Positions 24,927 to 32,508 of a DNA stretch of 39,668 nt are shown one piece after another. Location of the stretch: positions 1 through 39,668 of IMG/VR virus record IMGVR_UViG_3300010413_000081. The stretch is one strand, 5' to 3'. The DNA comes from a virus. Under the pieces are notes generated by a model. That model worked only from the letters and a program-made list of their open reading frames with translations. It had not been told where the DNA came from and did no database searches. A program made the translations under genes and the position numbers. Position 1 is the first letter of the stretch, and every line of letters begins with the position of its first letter.

Positions 24927-25205
24927 TTACTTACCCTCCGCTATGTCTAGGATGATTTGCACGAGCCCCCTAATATGCGACTCCGCAGCTACCGGGGCGG
25001 TTTTAACGCTCCCGCTCTCTACGAATTGCTTAGCGTACCGCGCGGCCTCGATGAACGCCGGAGAGACGACGAACGGCTCGATATTGTCGACGCTGAACGC
25101 CCGTAACGCCCCGTTTTGTAATTTCACGGTTCCGGTGTCCGCGTTAGCGTCTACGAGCTGCCCTCGGATCACTACCGGCTTGCATATATCGTTATGGGTA
25201 ATCAC
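24927..25205 (-). CDS. Hypothetical protein, GTG start
   Basis: A 92-residue protein. GTG at 25205 overlaps the pentapeptide stop (GTGA). The N-terminal half is beta-rich ([20 protein letters not shown], then [20 protein letters not shown]), like a small barrel. The rest is helical ([30 protein letters not shown]). No known family is recognised. It is coupled with the pentapeptide gene and may act with it. Confidence 0.6.
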   Translation of the reverse strand: MITHNDICKPVVIRGQLVDANADTGTVKLQNGALRAFSVDNIEPFVVSPAFIEAARYAKQFVESGSVKTAPVAAESHIRGLVQIILDIAEGK

Positions 25206-25786
25206 AGCATTTCCTCCGCGTCCGCGAATACAAATACCGCTTGTTTATACTTCGCCCACCAGGCGACAGCCCCGACGTCCATAGCGCGTATAGCTATCTC
25301 GTCGAATTCGGCCCATTCGTGCAGTCTGTGCCCTTGGCATCCTATCTGCAGCCAATCGTCGCAAACCACCACGTGGTAATGATCGAATTGCGCCGACCTA
25401 ATTATTTTTCCGTCCCCAATCGCCCCGTGCAGATCCGCCCCGTCCAGATTCGCCCCGCGCAGATCCGCCCAGCGCAGATCCGCCCAGCGCAGATTCGCCC
25501 CGTGCAGATTCGCCCCGTGCAGATCCGCCCCGTGCAGATTCGCCCCGTGCAGATTCGCCCCGTGCAGATTCGCCCCGCGCAGATCCGCCAAGCGCAGATC
25601 CGCCCAGCGCAGATTCGCCCCGTGCAGATTCGCCCCGTGCAGATTCGCCTCGCGCAGATTCGCCTCGCGCAGATCCGCCTCGCGCAGATCCGCCCCGCGC
25701 AGATCCGCCCCGCGCAGATCCGCCCCGTGCAGATTATCCGCCACGACTGAGTGAATAACCGCGCCGCTAAGGCTAATTATATCCAT
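25202..25786 (-). CDS. Pentapeptide-repeat protein with C-terminal domain
   Basis: A 194-residue protein. Residues 18-127 are 22 uninterrupted pentapeptides of the type A(D/N)LxG, e.g. [18 protein letters not shown], predicted to fold as a right-handed quadrilateral beta-helix. Residues 128-194 ([20 protein letters not shown], then [20 protein letters not shown]) form a separate domain. Known relatives (MfpA, Qnr) mimic DNA and bind gyrase, but that role is not shown here. GGAG lies 8 bases before the ATG. It is the first gene of a leftward unit with its own promoter. Confidence 0.85.
   Translation of the reverse strand: MDIISLSGAVIHSVVADNLHGADLRGADLRGADLREADLREANLREANLHGANLHGANLRWADLRLADLRGANLHGANLHGANLHGADLHGANLHGANLRWADLRWADLRGANLDGADLHGAIGDGKIIRSAQFDHYHVVVCDDWLQIGCQGHRLHEWAEFDEIAIRAMDVGAVAWWAKYKQAVFVFADAEEML
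25406..25735 (-). repeat. 22 tandem 15-bp repeats coding pentapeptides
   Basis: The 330-base stretch is built from 22 consecutive 15-base units such as CGCAGATCCGCCC or TGCAGATTCGCCC on the plus strand. Many units are nearly identical at the DNA level, so copy number can change by slippage or recombination without breaking the frame. Confidence 0.85.
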
Positions 25787-25820
25787 TTCGTTTTCTCCGC
25801 TTCGTTTAAGGTAGGACTTA

Positions 25821-25848
25821 TTATTATCCGATAATGTAAACGAGTCAA
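25821..25848 (-). promoter_or_regulatory. Promoter of the pentapeptide unit with operator-like motif
   Basis: On the minus strand TTGACT (25843-25848), a 16-base spacer and TAATAA (25821-25826). The spacer and -10 contain ACATTATCGGATAA (25824-25837), the motif shared with two other leftward promoters; ATTATCGGATAAT is a perfect palindrome around its central G. Leader length is about 28 bases with a good RBS. Confidence 0.7.
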
Positions 25849-25858
25849 GCCCCCGACG

Positions 25859-25886
25859 AAAAAAAAATCCGCCCTAGTGGCGGATT
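25859..25886 (-). terminator. Intrinsic terminator of the leftward early unit
   Basis: Read leftward: AATCCGCC, a 5-base loop, GGCGGATT (a perfect 8-base-pair stem, 25866-25873 with 25879-25886), then nine T. The TAG of the 90-residue gene at 25874 lies inside the hairpin. Confidence 0.85.
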
Positions 25887-26146
25887 CTCATTTCGAACAG
25901 CCGGCAGTTGTTCCCCGCCTCGATTATTACCCCTAGGTAAAGCACTCCGCGGCCAACCCCCTCCCTGGCTTTGGTGTCCTCAACGTCGCCGGGGTATCGG
26001 TCTGAGTAAAAGTAGCCCTCGAATAGCCGCTCGGTTACCTCCCACGGGTTGATATCGCCAACCGCGATACGGCGGCATCCTACGACGTCTTGGCGGCTCT
26101 TATCGCCAACCTGGCGGGCGGACTTACAGTTTGCGCAAGTACTCAT
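25874..26146 (-). CDS. Small Cys-containing hypothetical protein
   Basis: A 90-residue protein, last in the leftward early unit. It begins MSTCANCKSARQVGDKSRQD, with a CxxC and one further Cys (GCRRI), and contains Cys again near the end (NNCRLFEMRIRH), so one zinc site is possible. The middle (PWEVTERLFEGYFYSDRYPG) is aromatic. No family is recognised. Its stop lies in the terminator stem. It starts one base after the primase stop. Confidence 0.6.
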   Translation of the reverse strand: MSTCANCKSARQVGDKSRQDVVGCRRIAVGDINPWEVTERLFEGYFYSDRYPGDVEDTKAREGVGRGVLYLGVIIEAGNNCRLFEMRIRH

Positions 26147-28756
26147 TTAAACAGCTCCAAAGGTTTGCGCCGCTTCGCTCACCCCTTGGGTAGTTTGTGC
26201 GGCGTCGTAGGCTTTCACGATTTCGGAGGGACGGGTTAGATTCGCGAGAATATGCCCCGCCTTGATGAATAGCCGGGGTTTGCCTGCGTCCGATAACGTC
26301 GGGTTATTTACCCGTCCGTCCTTTAGCCCCGGATGCCAGTCATAGCCGAGCGATTGCAGTAGCTCGCGGCGCTTGTTGGGCGGGATGGCCCGGGCGGCTC
26401 GGTGCGATTGCAGTAGGCGGTCGACGGCGAACGATGAGACCCACCCCCCGGCGAATCCCGGGCGCCCTTCCTCCACGGCTTCCATAATTTCCTGTTCGAT
26501 TGACCCGAGCGAGGCCGTTACCGCTTCCCGGGTGCTACTTGTTTCCGGTGCGCGATGGCACGAGCCGGCCGGGTTGATCTCGGCGGGGATTTCATAGGTA
26601 GCCAGGAACTCGGCGACGATGGCGTAACCGTCCGCCTTCAGCCAGTTATACAACCTGGGGAAATAATCGCCGGTCATACCGTCGCGGGTTACGTCGTCGT
26701 AACTCTGCTGGGCGGTATAGAAGACAGCGAACCGGCGGTCGTTGCGGGTCTTGCGGATCGCGTCCTTGTGGTTACTGTTAAGCATGAAGTTAGCGCGGTT
26801 GTCGCCCATTATCTGCGACTGCTGCATCGCGCGCTTCGATAGCCGGTCGTTAGTTATCATCGGCTTGAGGGTTTCGATAATCTCGCGCTTATGGTCCGGA
26901 ACATAAACGTCTTCGATCCCGATAAATAACTTACCGAATAACCACTCGTTAAACTTCTCCGAGATTTCCGCCGCCGGCGGTAAGTGAACATAATCCTCGC
27001 CAATGGCTGCGGCGACGCAGCGCGTAAATAGTGTTTTACCGTTCCCCTCAGTCCCTTGCAACAATGGCGCCCATTGGAACTTTACGCCGGGATACTGAAC
27101 GCAAGCCGCCATATACGCCAATAGGATCGATTGGTCCCGCTCATGCGGTAGGACTTTTCGCAGATGGACGAGGAACGGCTCCGGGTCTCCCTGGAGGCGT
27201 CGAACCCGAACAGGGACGTAAGTGTTAACCATTTTTCGCCCTTCGCGCTCCAGTACCCCGCCCGGGGTTGCGTCAGGTCTAAAACAGGTCGTTTCTACCT
27301 TCGGAAACCTTACGAGCTGCGACTCGGTGAATGCCTCCCACGCTTTGCGGGTTGTCTTCTCGCGGCTGTCGTCGAGCTGGAAGACATAGCCCCCATAGGT
27401 TGCGTTAAATTGCCCTTCCTTCAGGATCGCGCCCGTCGGGGTGAATATGCGGTGTTGGTCCTGGATATAAACGCAACCCTTAAAATGCTCGATCTGTAGG
27501 TCCGCGGTAAGGAATTGGTAGCCGCTAATCGTCTCCGGCTCCGGCTTGGTACTAAACGGCGCGACCACGTGGTCGACCGGCTTTAGCATCGCCGCGAGTT
27601 GTTCCGGCGTCTGGTCCTTGTTGTCGATCCAGAATTTCGCCGTAGAGCCGTTAATCGCTAGCGTTTGCGCTACTTCGGTATTCGCTGAGCATTCGGCTAA
27701 CTTGGCGGCCCTTATGGACTCGGCAAAGGCGCGTTGTTCATCACTCGAGGCCCGCAGCTTGCCCGCCCCTAACGATTCGGCTACGCTGTTATCTGCGGCT
27801 TTAATAATGCGGCTATAGACCTCGGTCTGTAACGAAACGGCTCGGAGGATAGTTCGAGGCAAATAATCTTCTCGTTCCCACTTATCGCGGACCAGCGCCG
27901 ACCGCATCATTAGGCGCTGAATCCGTTCGCAGTCCTTACCCGTCCAGAAGGCCAAATGCTGCGCGAGAGCCATGTCGGTTTGCGATTCGTTATATGGGCG
28001 GCTCTTACCCCCCATTTCCGGATAGGTGCGCGCCAGGGCGTTAACGTCCCCGTGCCACAGCTCCGCGAACCCCGCCTTTTCCGAGAACGCCGCGCCCGCG
28101 CTCTTCTTGGCCTGCAGCGCCCGCTCGATTAACTCGTCGTCGTCTGCGGGCCCGTTCCATTCCGCGACGGGTCCGTCGGTCCATTCCATGCCGGGGGTAC
28201 CCGCGGCGGACGGCGGAAAGTAGGTATTAACGATAAACGGCAAGATGCCCGAGCAATCCGTAGCCGCCGAGCCTATCGCGTTCGTGCCGGTTAGCGCGAC
28301 GAACCGCTCCTCGTGGTAGAGCTCTAGCCCGAACTCGTCTCTACGGCAAGCGTGGGGCGGCGGCGTACCAGTCCCGATAATGTGGAGCCCCTTACCCGAT
28401 TGCGAGACCTCTATAGCGGCGCCGGCGAACTGCTGGCAGAGATACGTCGCGAGCTGGGACCACGTGTTCCCCGGCTGCAGCGCGTTATCTATGTCGAGAA
28501 AGAAAAAAGGATCTTCCGCACGAAACAGGAAACCGACGCCGTAGTCCCTACCGAGCGCGGCGGCTATCTGCGTCGCAGTATCCCCGTCGACCCACTTAGT
28601 CGGGTCTTGTTGCCAGTTATCACCCTTCGGGAATGGTTGTAGCGTATGCGGGTTAATTGGTAATTTCTTGGCCTTTACCCCGTCAGGAATGATTCGATAG
28701 AGGATAAATTGCCTATAGGCGGCCAAAGGGGCCAGCGCTTCCGGGATCTGGTGCAT
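26147..28756 (-). CDS. NrS-1-like primase-polymerase / superfamily 3-type helicase (DUF5906)
   Basis: An 869-residue replication protein. The N-terminal primase-polymerase part has FFFLDIDNAL (D88, D90) and VSQSGKGLHIIG (about 117-128), the DxD and sGxGxH motifs of archaeo-eukaryotic-type primases. About residues 340-470 form a linker. The helicase begins near residue 540: GTEGNGKT (Walker A, about 568-575), LFIGIEDVYVPDHKREIIET (Walker B region) and ANFMLNSNHKDAIR (sensor-like). The same arrangement occurs in phage NrS-1 polymerase, which can start and extend DNA chains. GAAGGGG lies before the ATG. Confidence 0.85.
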   Translation of the reverse strand: MHQIPEALAPLAAYRQFILYRIIPDGVKAKKLPINPHTLQPFPKGDNWQQDPTKWVDGDTATQIAAALGRDYGVGFLFRAEDPFFFLDIDNALQPGNTWSQLATYLCQQFAGAAIEVSQSGKGLHIIGTGTPPPHACRRDEFGLELYHEERFVALTGTNAIGSAATDCSGILPFIVNTYFPPSAAGTPGMEWTDGPVAEWNGPADDDELIERALQAKKSAGAAFSEKAGFAELWHGDVNALARTYPEMGGKSRPYNESQTDMALAQHLAFWTGKDCERIQRLMMRSALVRDKWEREDYLPRTILRAVSLQTEVYSRIIKAADNSVAESLGAGKLRASSDEQRAFAESIRAAKLAECSANTEVAQTLAINGSTAKFWIDNKDQTPEQLAAMLKPVDHVVAPFSTKPEPETISGYQFLTADLQIEHFKGCVYIQDQHRIFTPTGAILKEGQFNATYGGYVFQLDDSREKTTRKAWEAFTESQLVRFPKVETTCFRPDATPGGVLEREGRKMVNTYVPVRVRRLQGDPEPFLVHLRKVLPHERDQSILLAYMAACVQYPGVKFQWAPLLQGTEGNGKTLFTRCVAAAIGEDYVHLPPAAEISEKFNEWLFGKLFIGIEDVYVPDHKREIIETLKPMITNDRLSKRAMQQSQIMGDNRANFMLNSNHKDAIRKTRNDRRFAVFYTAQQSYDDVTRDGMTGDYFPRLYNWLKADGYAIVAEFLATYEIPAEINPAGSCHRAPETSSTREAVTASLGSIEQEIMEAVEEGRPGFAGGWVSSFAVDRLLQSHRAARAIPPNKRRELLQSLGYDWHPGLKDGRVNNPTLSDAGKPRLFIKAGHILANLTRPSEIVKAYDAAQTTQGVSEAAQTFGAV

Positions 28757-28766
28757 ATCGTCCCCT

Positions 28767-29189
28767 TCAGGATTGGGCGATCACGATTTTGTTATTCTCT
28801 TTTTTCGCCAGCCGCATAACGGCGCGCCGTAGCTGCGGCATGGTCGAAAAATACTTGGTAACCGTCCCTGTAGAAACGCCCGCCGCGTTAGCCACGTCGG
28901 CGCGGGTGAGCGTCTTTATATGCCCCGACTCGGCCAGGCGTAACGCCGTCGCGACTATGTGCGCGCTGCGTAGCTCCGGGTCCATGCGGCGCCGGGTCAC
29001 CTCTCCCGCCCCGGCGTGTCCCTCGCCCGCCAGGCTACGGATAAACGCCTTAAACGTCTGCCCGGTAACGTGGGCAAATGAGCCCGCAGGAATACCCGCG
29101 CGTTGGCATAACCCGTTTCGAGTGATGTTCTCGAGACCGTTTTCGGCGGCCATCTTGATCGCTGTCTTTCTAATGTGTTCCGGTGTCAT
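28767..29189 (-). CDS. TetR-like helix-turn-helix protein (two HTH-like repeats)
   Basis: A 140-residue protein with two TetR-N-like units. The first (TAIKMAAENGLENITRNGLC then QRAGIPAGSF) lies at about residues 9-33. The second (VATALRLAESGHIKTLTRAD then VANAAGVSTGTVTKYFS) lies at about 80-115. There is no ligand-binding domain. Duplicated HTH proteins of this size occur in phage early regions and may be transcription regulators. It could bind the operator motif shared by the leftward promoters, but that is not shown. It ends 10 bases before the primase. Confidence 0.7.
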   Translation of the reverse strand: MTPEHIRKTAIKMAAENGLENITRNGLCQRAGIPAGSFAHVTGQTFKAFIRSLAGEGHAGAGEVTRRRMDPELRSAHIVATALRLAESGHIKTLTRADVANAAGVSTGTVTKYFSTMPQLRRAVMRLAKKENNKIVIAQS

Positions 29190-29317
29190 ATATGGCCTAT
29201 TAATTGATACCCTATAGGTGCCCTAGTCTCTGCGCGCATAGCCGCGTAACAGTGGTCCCCACTTATCGCGCACAATAGCCGAGGCCCATCGTAGAAATAA
29301 ATTTTCCAAATGCTCAT
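29186..29317 (-). CDS. 43-residue hypothetical protein with candidate own promoter
   Basis: The ATG at 29317 overlaps the methyltransferase stop (ATGA), and the end overlaps the HTH gene start as ATGA. The product starts MSIWKIYFYDGPRLLCAISG and ends RAPIGYQLIGHI. No family is recognised; the beta-rich composition suggests a small barrel. A sigma-70-like promoter lies so close upstream that transcription would begin at the A of this ATG, and no Shine-Dalgarno is seen. Confidence 0.55.
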   Translation of the reverse strand: MSIWKIYFYDGPRLLCAISGDHCYAAMRAETRAPIGYQLIGHI

Positions 29318-30804
29318 TTATTTACCTTATCCGATAATGTGCGGACGGTCAAGGCGTCTAGTATTCTGGCGTTTGCGATATCGACCATCCGGCCCCCTTG
29401 GTCATCTGGGTCCCACTGAAAACCGAGGAAATTAAACCCCTCTAGCACCGCCCCGCGCCCCGTACTGCCTGAGCCGGTGAATGGGTCTAGGATGAGGCCG
29501 CCCGGCGGAGTAACTAGACGGCATAGGTAGCGCATTAACTCGGTAGGTTTAACGGTGGGGTGCGGGTTGCGATTGCCAACGGTGCGGCCCGTCCCAGCGC
29601 GTGGGTTGTTAAGCCCCGCTGACCCCTCGTCACGACCCCCGGTAGCATCCCCGGCCGATAGAATATCGAACGCCTCGAGCCCGGCGTTACGGTCCGCCTT
29701 GGACGCTTTCGCGCAATAGAAGTATCGCGCCCATTCTTCGCCGTCGAGCGCCCCGTCGTGTAGCACGTTAGCGGGCCAGCGACCTGAGTCGTCCGGGTTG
29801 TAAGCGACTCGTTCCCGGTGACCGCCTGTTACGCCGTTTCCTGCGAACGAGGGTTCGTCCCCGTTAACGCTGTATTCGGTGCGGTCGCCGTCGACCCGCG
29901 GTATCCTACAACCGCCGATATTGATCGCTCCCGTCCCGTACTGCAGCACATTGTCCGCCACGGTTCCGACAAGCGGCTTGCGGGCGATAATGACCGGCTC
30001 GTATGCGGGCTTAAGCGCGGTTCCCCATCCGTCCCACTGTTTCGCGGCGTCGGTGTGGGGGGCGGTGTAGTAATATTCCTCTTCCGCAAAGTCGCCATAA
30101 ACCCCAGCGCTTTTACCCTTCGGCGTTCCTGCCGCCACCACATTCCGCCGTTTCATATTCTCCAACTCTACCGTTCGCCATTGCATCAGCTCCATGATCT
30201 CGGGCGGGGGTGTCGGTACTAGATGGGCGAAGCTCGCATACATATCGAGCGTGGCTATAGCTGGTTGTTCCTTATCGGTCAAATAATGGTTGCCCATGTT
30301 TGATTTAGTGGCTTCGTTGATCTGTCGTGCTGTGATCCCAGTAGATCGCAGCCATGCGGTGAACTTTAACGCCCGTTCTCGACTTGCGCCTATGCCGTGC
30401 GTCTTCTCTACTGCCTTCGACACGTCCAGCGACTTAGGGAAGCCAGACCCGTATAGCCACATGGCCGTATCTCGGATCTCGAATCCCGCTAACCGTAGCG
30501 CCATCGACATCAGGTCTTGAGTCCGCGACCCGGCGAAAACAAGCGCATGGCCGCCAGGCTTCAGCACTCTGTACACCTCGCGCCATGTGGCCGGACCGGG
30601 GACGAAACTGTCCCACGTTTTGCCCATGAAACCGCGGCCCGTTTGTTTGTAATCGTCGCCGTTTAACCAATGGCGCAATACCTCGGCGGTGTCCGGCTCT
30701 TTACTCAGCCCATAAGGCGGGTCAGTAACTACCGCGTCGATAACGTTATCCTCGCGCAAGTGTTCAGCAATACCCGCGCGACATTCTTTGTTAATTACGA
30801 ACAT
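29314..30804 (-). CDS. DNA methyltransferase, DPPY type (adenine-N6 or cytosine-N4)
   Basis: A 496-residue methyltransferase. DAVVTDPPYGLS (DPPY at about residues 28-31) comes before the SAM-binding block LDPFTGSGSTGRGAVLEGFN (about 437-456), the class beta order. RVLKPGGHALVFAGSR follows DPPY. The long middle (about 110-410) carries the target-recognition region, with PAYEPVIIARKPLVGTVADN typical of this group. I take the ATG at 30804 with GGGG 9 bases upstream rather than the TTG before it. It overlaps the cytosine methyltransferase by 14 bases. Confidence 0.9.
   Translation of the reverse strand: MFVINKECRAGIAEHLREDNVIDAVVTDPPYGLSKEPDTAEVLRHWLNGDDYKQTGRGFMGKTWDSFVPGPATWREVYRVLKPGGHALVFAGSRTQDLMSMALRLAGFEIRDTAMWLYGSGFPKSLDVSKAVEKTHGIGASRERALKFTAWLRSTGITARQINEATKSNMGNHYLTDKEQPAIATLDMYASFAHLVPTPPPEIMELMQWRTVELENMKRRNVVAAGTPKGKSAGVYGDFAEEEYYYTAPHTDAAKQWDGWGTALKPAYEPVIIARKPLVGTVADNVLQYGTGAINIGGCRIPRVDGDRTEYSVNGDEPSFAGNGVTGGHRERVAYNPDDSGRWPANVLHDGALDGEEWARYFYCAKASKADRNAGLEAFDILSAGDATGGRDEGSAGLNNPRAGTGRTVGNRNPHPTVKPTELMRYLCRLVTPPGGLILDPFTGSGSTGRGAVLEGFNFLGFQWDPDDQGGRMVDIANARILDALTVRTLSDKVNK
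29324..29352 (-). promoter_or_regulatory. Internal leftward promoter with operator-like motif
   Basis: TTGACC (29347-29352), a 17-base spacer and TAAGGT (29324-29329) on the minus strand. It includes ACATTATCGGATAA (29327-29340), identical over 14 bases to the pentapeptide promoter. It sits inside the 3' end of the methyltransferase gene and would make a second transcript for the HTH and primase genes. Confidence 0.55.
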
Positions 30805-31966
30805 CAAGATACGCCCCTATAAATTGCGCCGTGACTTCGGCATTAATTGCATTGCCGTAACCGCGCAATCGTCCCACTCGGGCGGGAGCCCCATTAGCCA
30901 GCGGGAATGTTCCGGGTTCAACTGGCCGCCACTTTCCATCCCTGCAGTAGAGCCAATCAGCATCTTGCCAGAGGCCATTAGTCGGGCCGGCTGGTCGTGG
31001 CTCAGGTAAAACGGTGCCCAGTCCTTCAATTCCCCCCGGTAACTCCCCATCGAGTTCGGATCTCGGTTCCCGTCTTTCTTCAACCGCATCATTCTCGGTT
31101 TGCCATTGTTCGTCCCGTCGAAAGTCAGAGGTGTCGGCCATCCCGCCAGAGTCGCAACGTGTGGAAGAGCTACAGACACTTTGCGACCGTCCGGCGTCTT
31201 CCCCGTCGCGCTCAGTCCCTCGAAGCTCTGCGAGCCTTGACTGTTTCCTACAGTCGGCGTCGGCCATCCCGCCAGGCCCACCGCACCCGGCAATCGGTCC
31301 ACCCCCTGCCCCGGCCCACCCTTCGGCCCGTCCTGCTGGCATGGCGTCGGCCATCCCGCCAAATTCGCCTGTCTTGGTAGCTGATCGAACCGCTCCTTCC
31401 CTGTGTCCTTGCGTGGTGTGATATCCGCCCCGCTGTCCTTCCAGTCCCTCGCCGATGGGGTGACCCACGAAGAACAGTCGTTGCCGGATGTGCGGCGCAC
31501 CGACGCCCGCAGCGCAGAGATCAGTCGCCCCGAAGGCGTAGCCCGCTCCTTCCATGTCAGTTTGTACAAGGTCGAGCCAAGCGAGGCCGTCTTTGCTCGC
31601 AACCTGCTCGCCAAATATTGGGACAGCTCTTGGCTTTGCCGTAGTGATGAGGTGGAACCAGGCTGGCCATAGATGCCGCTCGTCAGTAAACCCGCCGCCT
31701 TTGCCTGCGCTGCTGAAAGGTTGGCAGGGGCAAGAGCCTGTCCAAACTGGTCTATCGTCAGCCCACCCAGCTCGGCGCAAGGCATAGGACCACACGCCGA
31801 TCCCGGCGAAAAAATGGCACTGTGTAAAACCGGCCAAGTCCGAAGGTAACACGTTTTCAATTGATCGTTCATCGACTACCCCAGGGGCGATTAACCCCGC
31901 TTTGATTAACTCACGCAGCCAGGCGGCGGCGTTTGGATCGAACTCGTTATAATACGCCCAGCCCAT
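30791..31966 (-). CDS. DNA cytosine-C5 methyltransferase
   Basis: A 391-residue enzyme transferring methyl from SAM to C5 of cytosine. Motif I is [18 protein letters not shown] (about 51-68), motif [13 protein letters not shown] with catalytic Cys 81, the ENV-equivalent FGEQV (118-122), motif [12 protein letters not shown] (about 161-168) and motif [16 protein letters not shown] near the end. Residues about 185-340 are a low-complexity target region with repeated GGMADA or GGMADT. I use ATG 31966 (GGGG 5 bases upstream), not a TTG at 31984. Most of the gene also encodes another frame. Confidence 0.9.
   Translation of the reverse strand: MGWAYYNEFDPNAAAWLRELIKAGLIAPGVVDERSIENVLPSDLAGFTQCHFFAGIGVWSYALRRAGWADDRPVWTGSCPCQPFSSAGKGGGFTDERHLWPAWFHLITTAKPRAVPIFGEQVASKDGLAWLDLVQTDMEGAGYAFGATDLCAAGVGAPHIRQRLFFVGHPIGEGLEGQRGGYHTTQGHREGAVRSATKTGEFGGMADAMPAGRAEGWAGAGGGPIAGCGGPGGMADADCRKQSRLAELRGTERDGEDAGRSQSVCSSSTRCDSGGMADTSDFRRDEQWQTENDAVEERREPRSELDGELPGGIEGLGTVLPEPRPAGPTNGLWQDADWLYCRDGKWRPVEPGTFPLANGAPARVGRLRGYGNAINAEVTAQFIGAYLDVRN
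30817..31872 (-). CDS. Overlapping +1-frame ORF inside the cytosine methyltransferase gene
   Basis: A 351-codon frame shifted +1 relative to the methyltransferase, with no stop. It starts at an ATG preceded by CCTGGGGTAG, nearly the same as the leader of the methyltransferase start. It reads like a protein: [20 protein letters not shown], three LAGWPTP motifs (DNA repeat GTCGGCCATCCCGCCA on the plus strand), and [20 protein letters not shown] near the end. Similar wording occurs in database proteins named phage DNA methylase. It may be a second protein or a domain reached by frameshifting. Translation is not proven. Confidence 0.55.
   Translation of the reverse strand: MNDQLKTCYLRTWPVLHSAIFSPGSACGPMPCAELGGLTIDQFGQALAPANLSAAQAKAAGLLTSGIYGQPGSTSSLRQSQELSQYLASRLRAKTASLGSTLYKLTWKERATPSGRLISALRASVRRTSGNDCSSWVTPSARDWKDSGADITPRKDTGKERFDQLPRQANLAGWPTPCQQDGPKGGPGQGVDRLPGAVGLAGWPTPTVGNSQGSQSFEGLSATGKTPDGRKVSVALPHVATLAGWPTPLTFDGTNNGKPRMMRLKKDGNRDPNSMGSYRGELKDWAPFYLSHDQPARLMASGKMLIGSTAGMESGGQLNPEHSRWLMGLPPEWDDCAVTAMQLMPKSRRNL
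31133..31361 (-). repeat. Three dispersed copies of a 16-17-base motif in the methyltransferase target region
   Basis: GTCGGCCATCCCGCCA (plus-strand reading) occurs at 31133-31148, 31259-31274 and 31346-31361, with a following G in the first two. It codes GGMADA/T in the methyltransferase frame and LAGWPT in the overlapping frame. It is a shared-coding repeat rather than a mobile element. Confidence 0.75.
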
Positions 31967-31968
31967 AG

Positions 31969-32154
31969 CTACCCCAGGTACCAAGCAAGATACGAGAACA
32001 AGAGCCCACCCGGATATACCGCATAGCTCGGCGTTTCCCGGATTGATTCACCCATCGCCGCGCGGACCTCTTGAAGTGTCGAGAACCCAGAGTCCGCCGA
32101 ATGCGCTAGACATTCCTTAGTATCCGGGTCGAATGGTGTTAAATAGATAGTCAT
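31969..32154 (-). CDS. Hypothetical protein between nuclease cluster and methyltransferase
   Basis: A 61-residue protein starting MTIYLTPFDPDTKECLAHSA and ending VYPGGLLFSYLAWYLG. AAGGG lies 7 bases before the ATG. Its stop is three bases before the methyltransferase ATG, so the two are probably coupled. No domain is recognised. The C-terminal 15 residues are hydrophobic but too short and broken for a certain membrane span. Confidence 0.6.
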   Translation of the reverse strand: MTIYLTPFDPDTKECLAHSADSGFSTLQEVRAAMGESIRETPSYAVYPGGLLFSYLAWYLG

Positions 32155-32157
32155 GGT

Positions 32158-32508
32158 TTAGCCCTTTGTAAGTCCATAGGGGGCCCATACTGGAAGCCCC
32201 GCCCGTTTGCAACGTTTAACCATGTCGTCCGTTCCGCGCCCGCCAGGAAAAGCGACGCAATAGTCCGGGGCCTGCTCGTCTAGCATCTTTTGATTTCTCA
32301 AATGCCCGGCGACCTTGCCGAGAGACCAATCCGCCGGGACGCGCACCTCGTAGATCCCGCGGCATCTTGCCCACGTTCCTGCTAACGTATCCGCTCCACA
32401 CGCTCCACCGTGGATTATTACCGTCGGTTTTACCGGTAGCGCATCAAGCGCCGCGAATAGCCGCGACTTATCAGAATACCGCCGCCCACCGCAAACTAAT
32501 ACCCTCAC
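32158..32508 (-). CDS. SLOG-fold protein (DUF2493 family)
   Basis: A 116-residue protein with VLVCGGRRYSDKSRLFAALD (residues 3-22), IHGGACGADTLAGTWA (about 32-47) and FPGGRGTDDMVKRC (about 86-99). These are the nucleotide-binding loops of the SLOG superfamily, DUF2493 branch (YpsA/TIR-SLOG-related Rossmann-like fold). Possible roles are binding or processing a nucleotide or ADP-ribose derivative. Single-domain phage versions have no proven function. It overlaps the VRR-NUC gene by four bases. Confidence 0.85.
   Translation of the reverse strand: MRVLVCGGRRYSDKSRLFAALDALPVKPTVIIHGGACGADTLAGTWARCRGIYEVRVPADWSLGKVAGHLRNQKMLDEQAPDYCVAFPGGRGTDDMVKRCKRAGLPVWAPYGLTKG

Noticed and set aside
25406-25735. 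CRISPR array
   Set aside because: The repeats have no spacers and are 15-base coding units.
25241-25750. Plus-strand frame with repeated [10 protein letters not shown]
   Set aside because: It is the reverse reading of the pentapeptide repeats; the regularity comes from the DNA repeats.
30817-31872. Treating the methyltransferase overlap as a sequencing frameshift
   Set aside because: The methyltransferase frame is continuous through all motifs from I to X, so no repair is needed.
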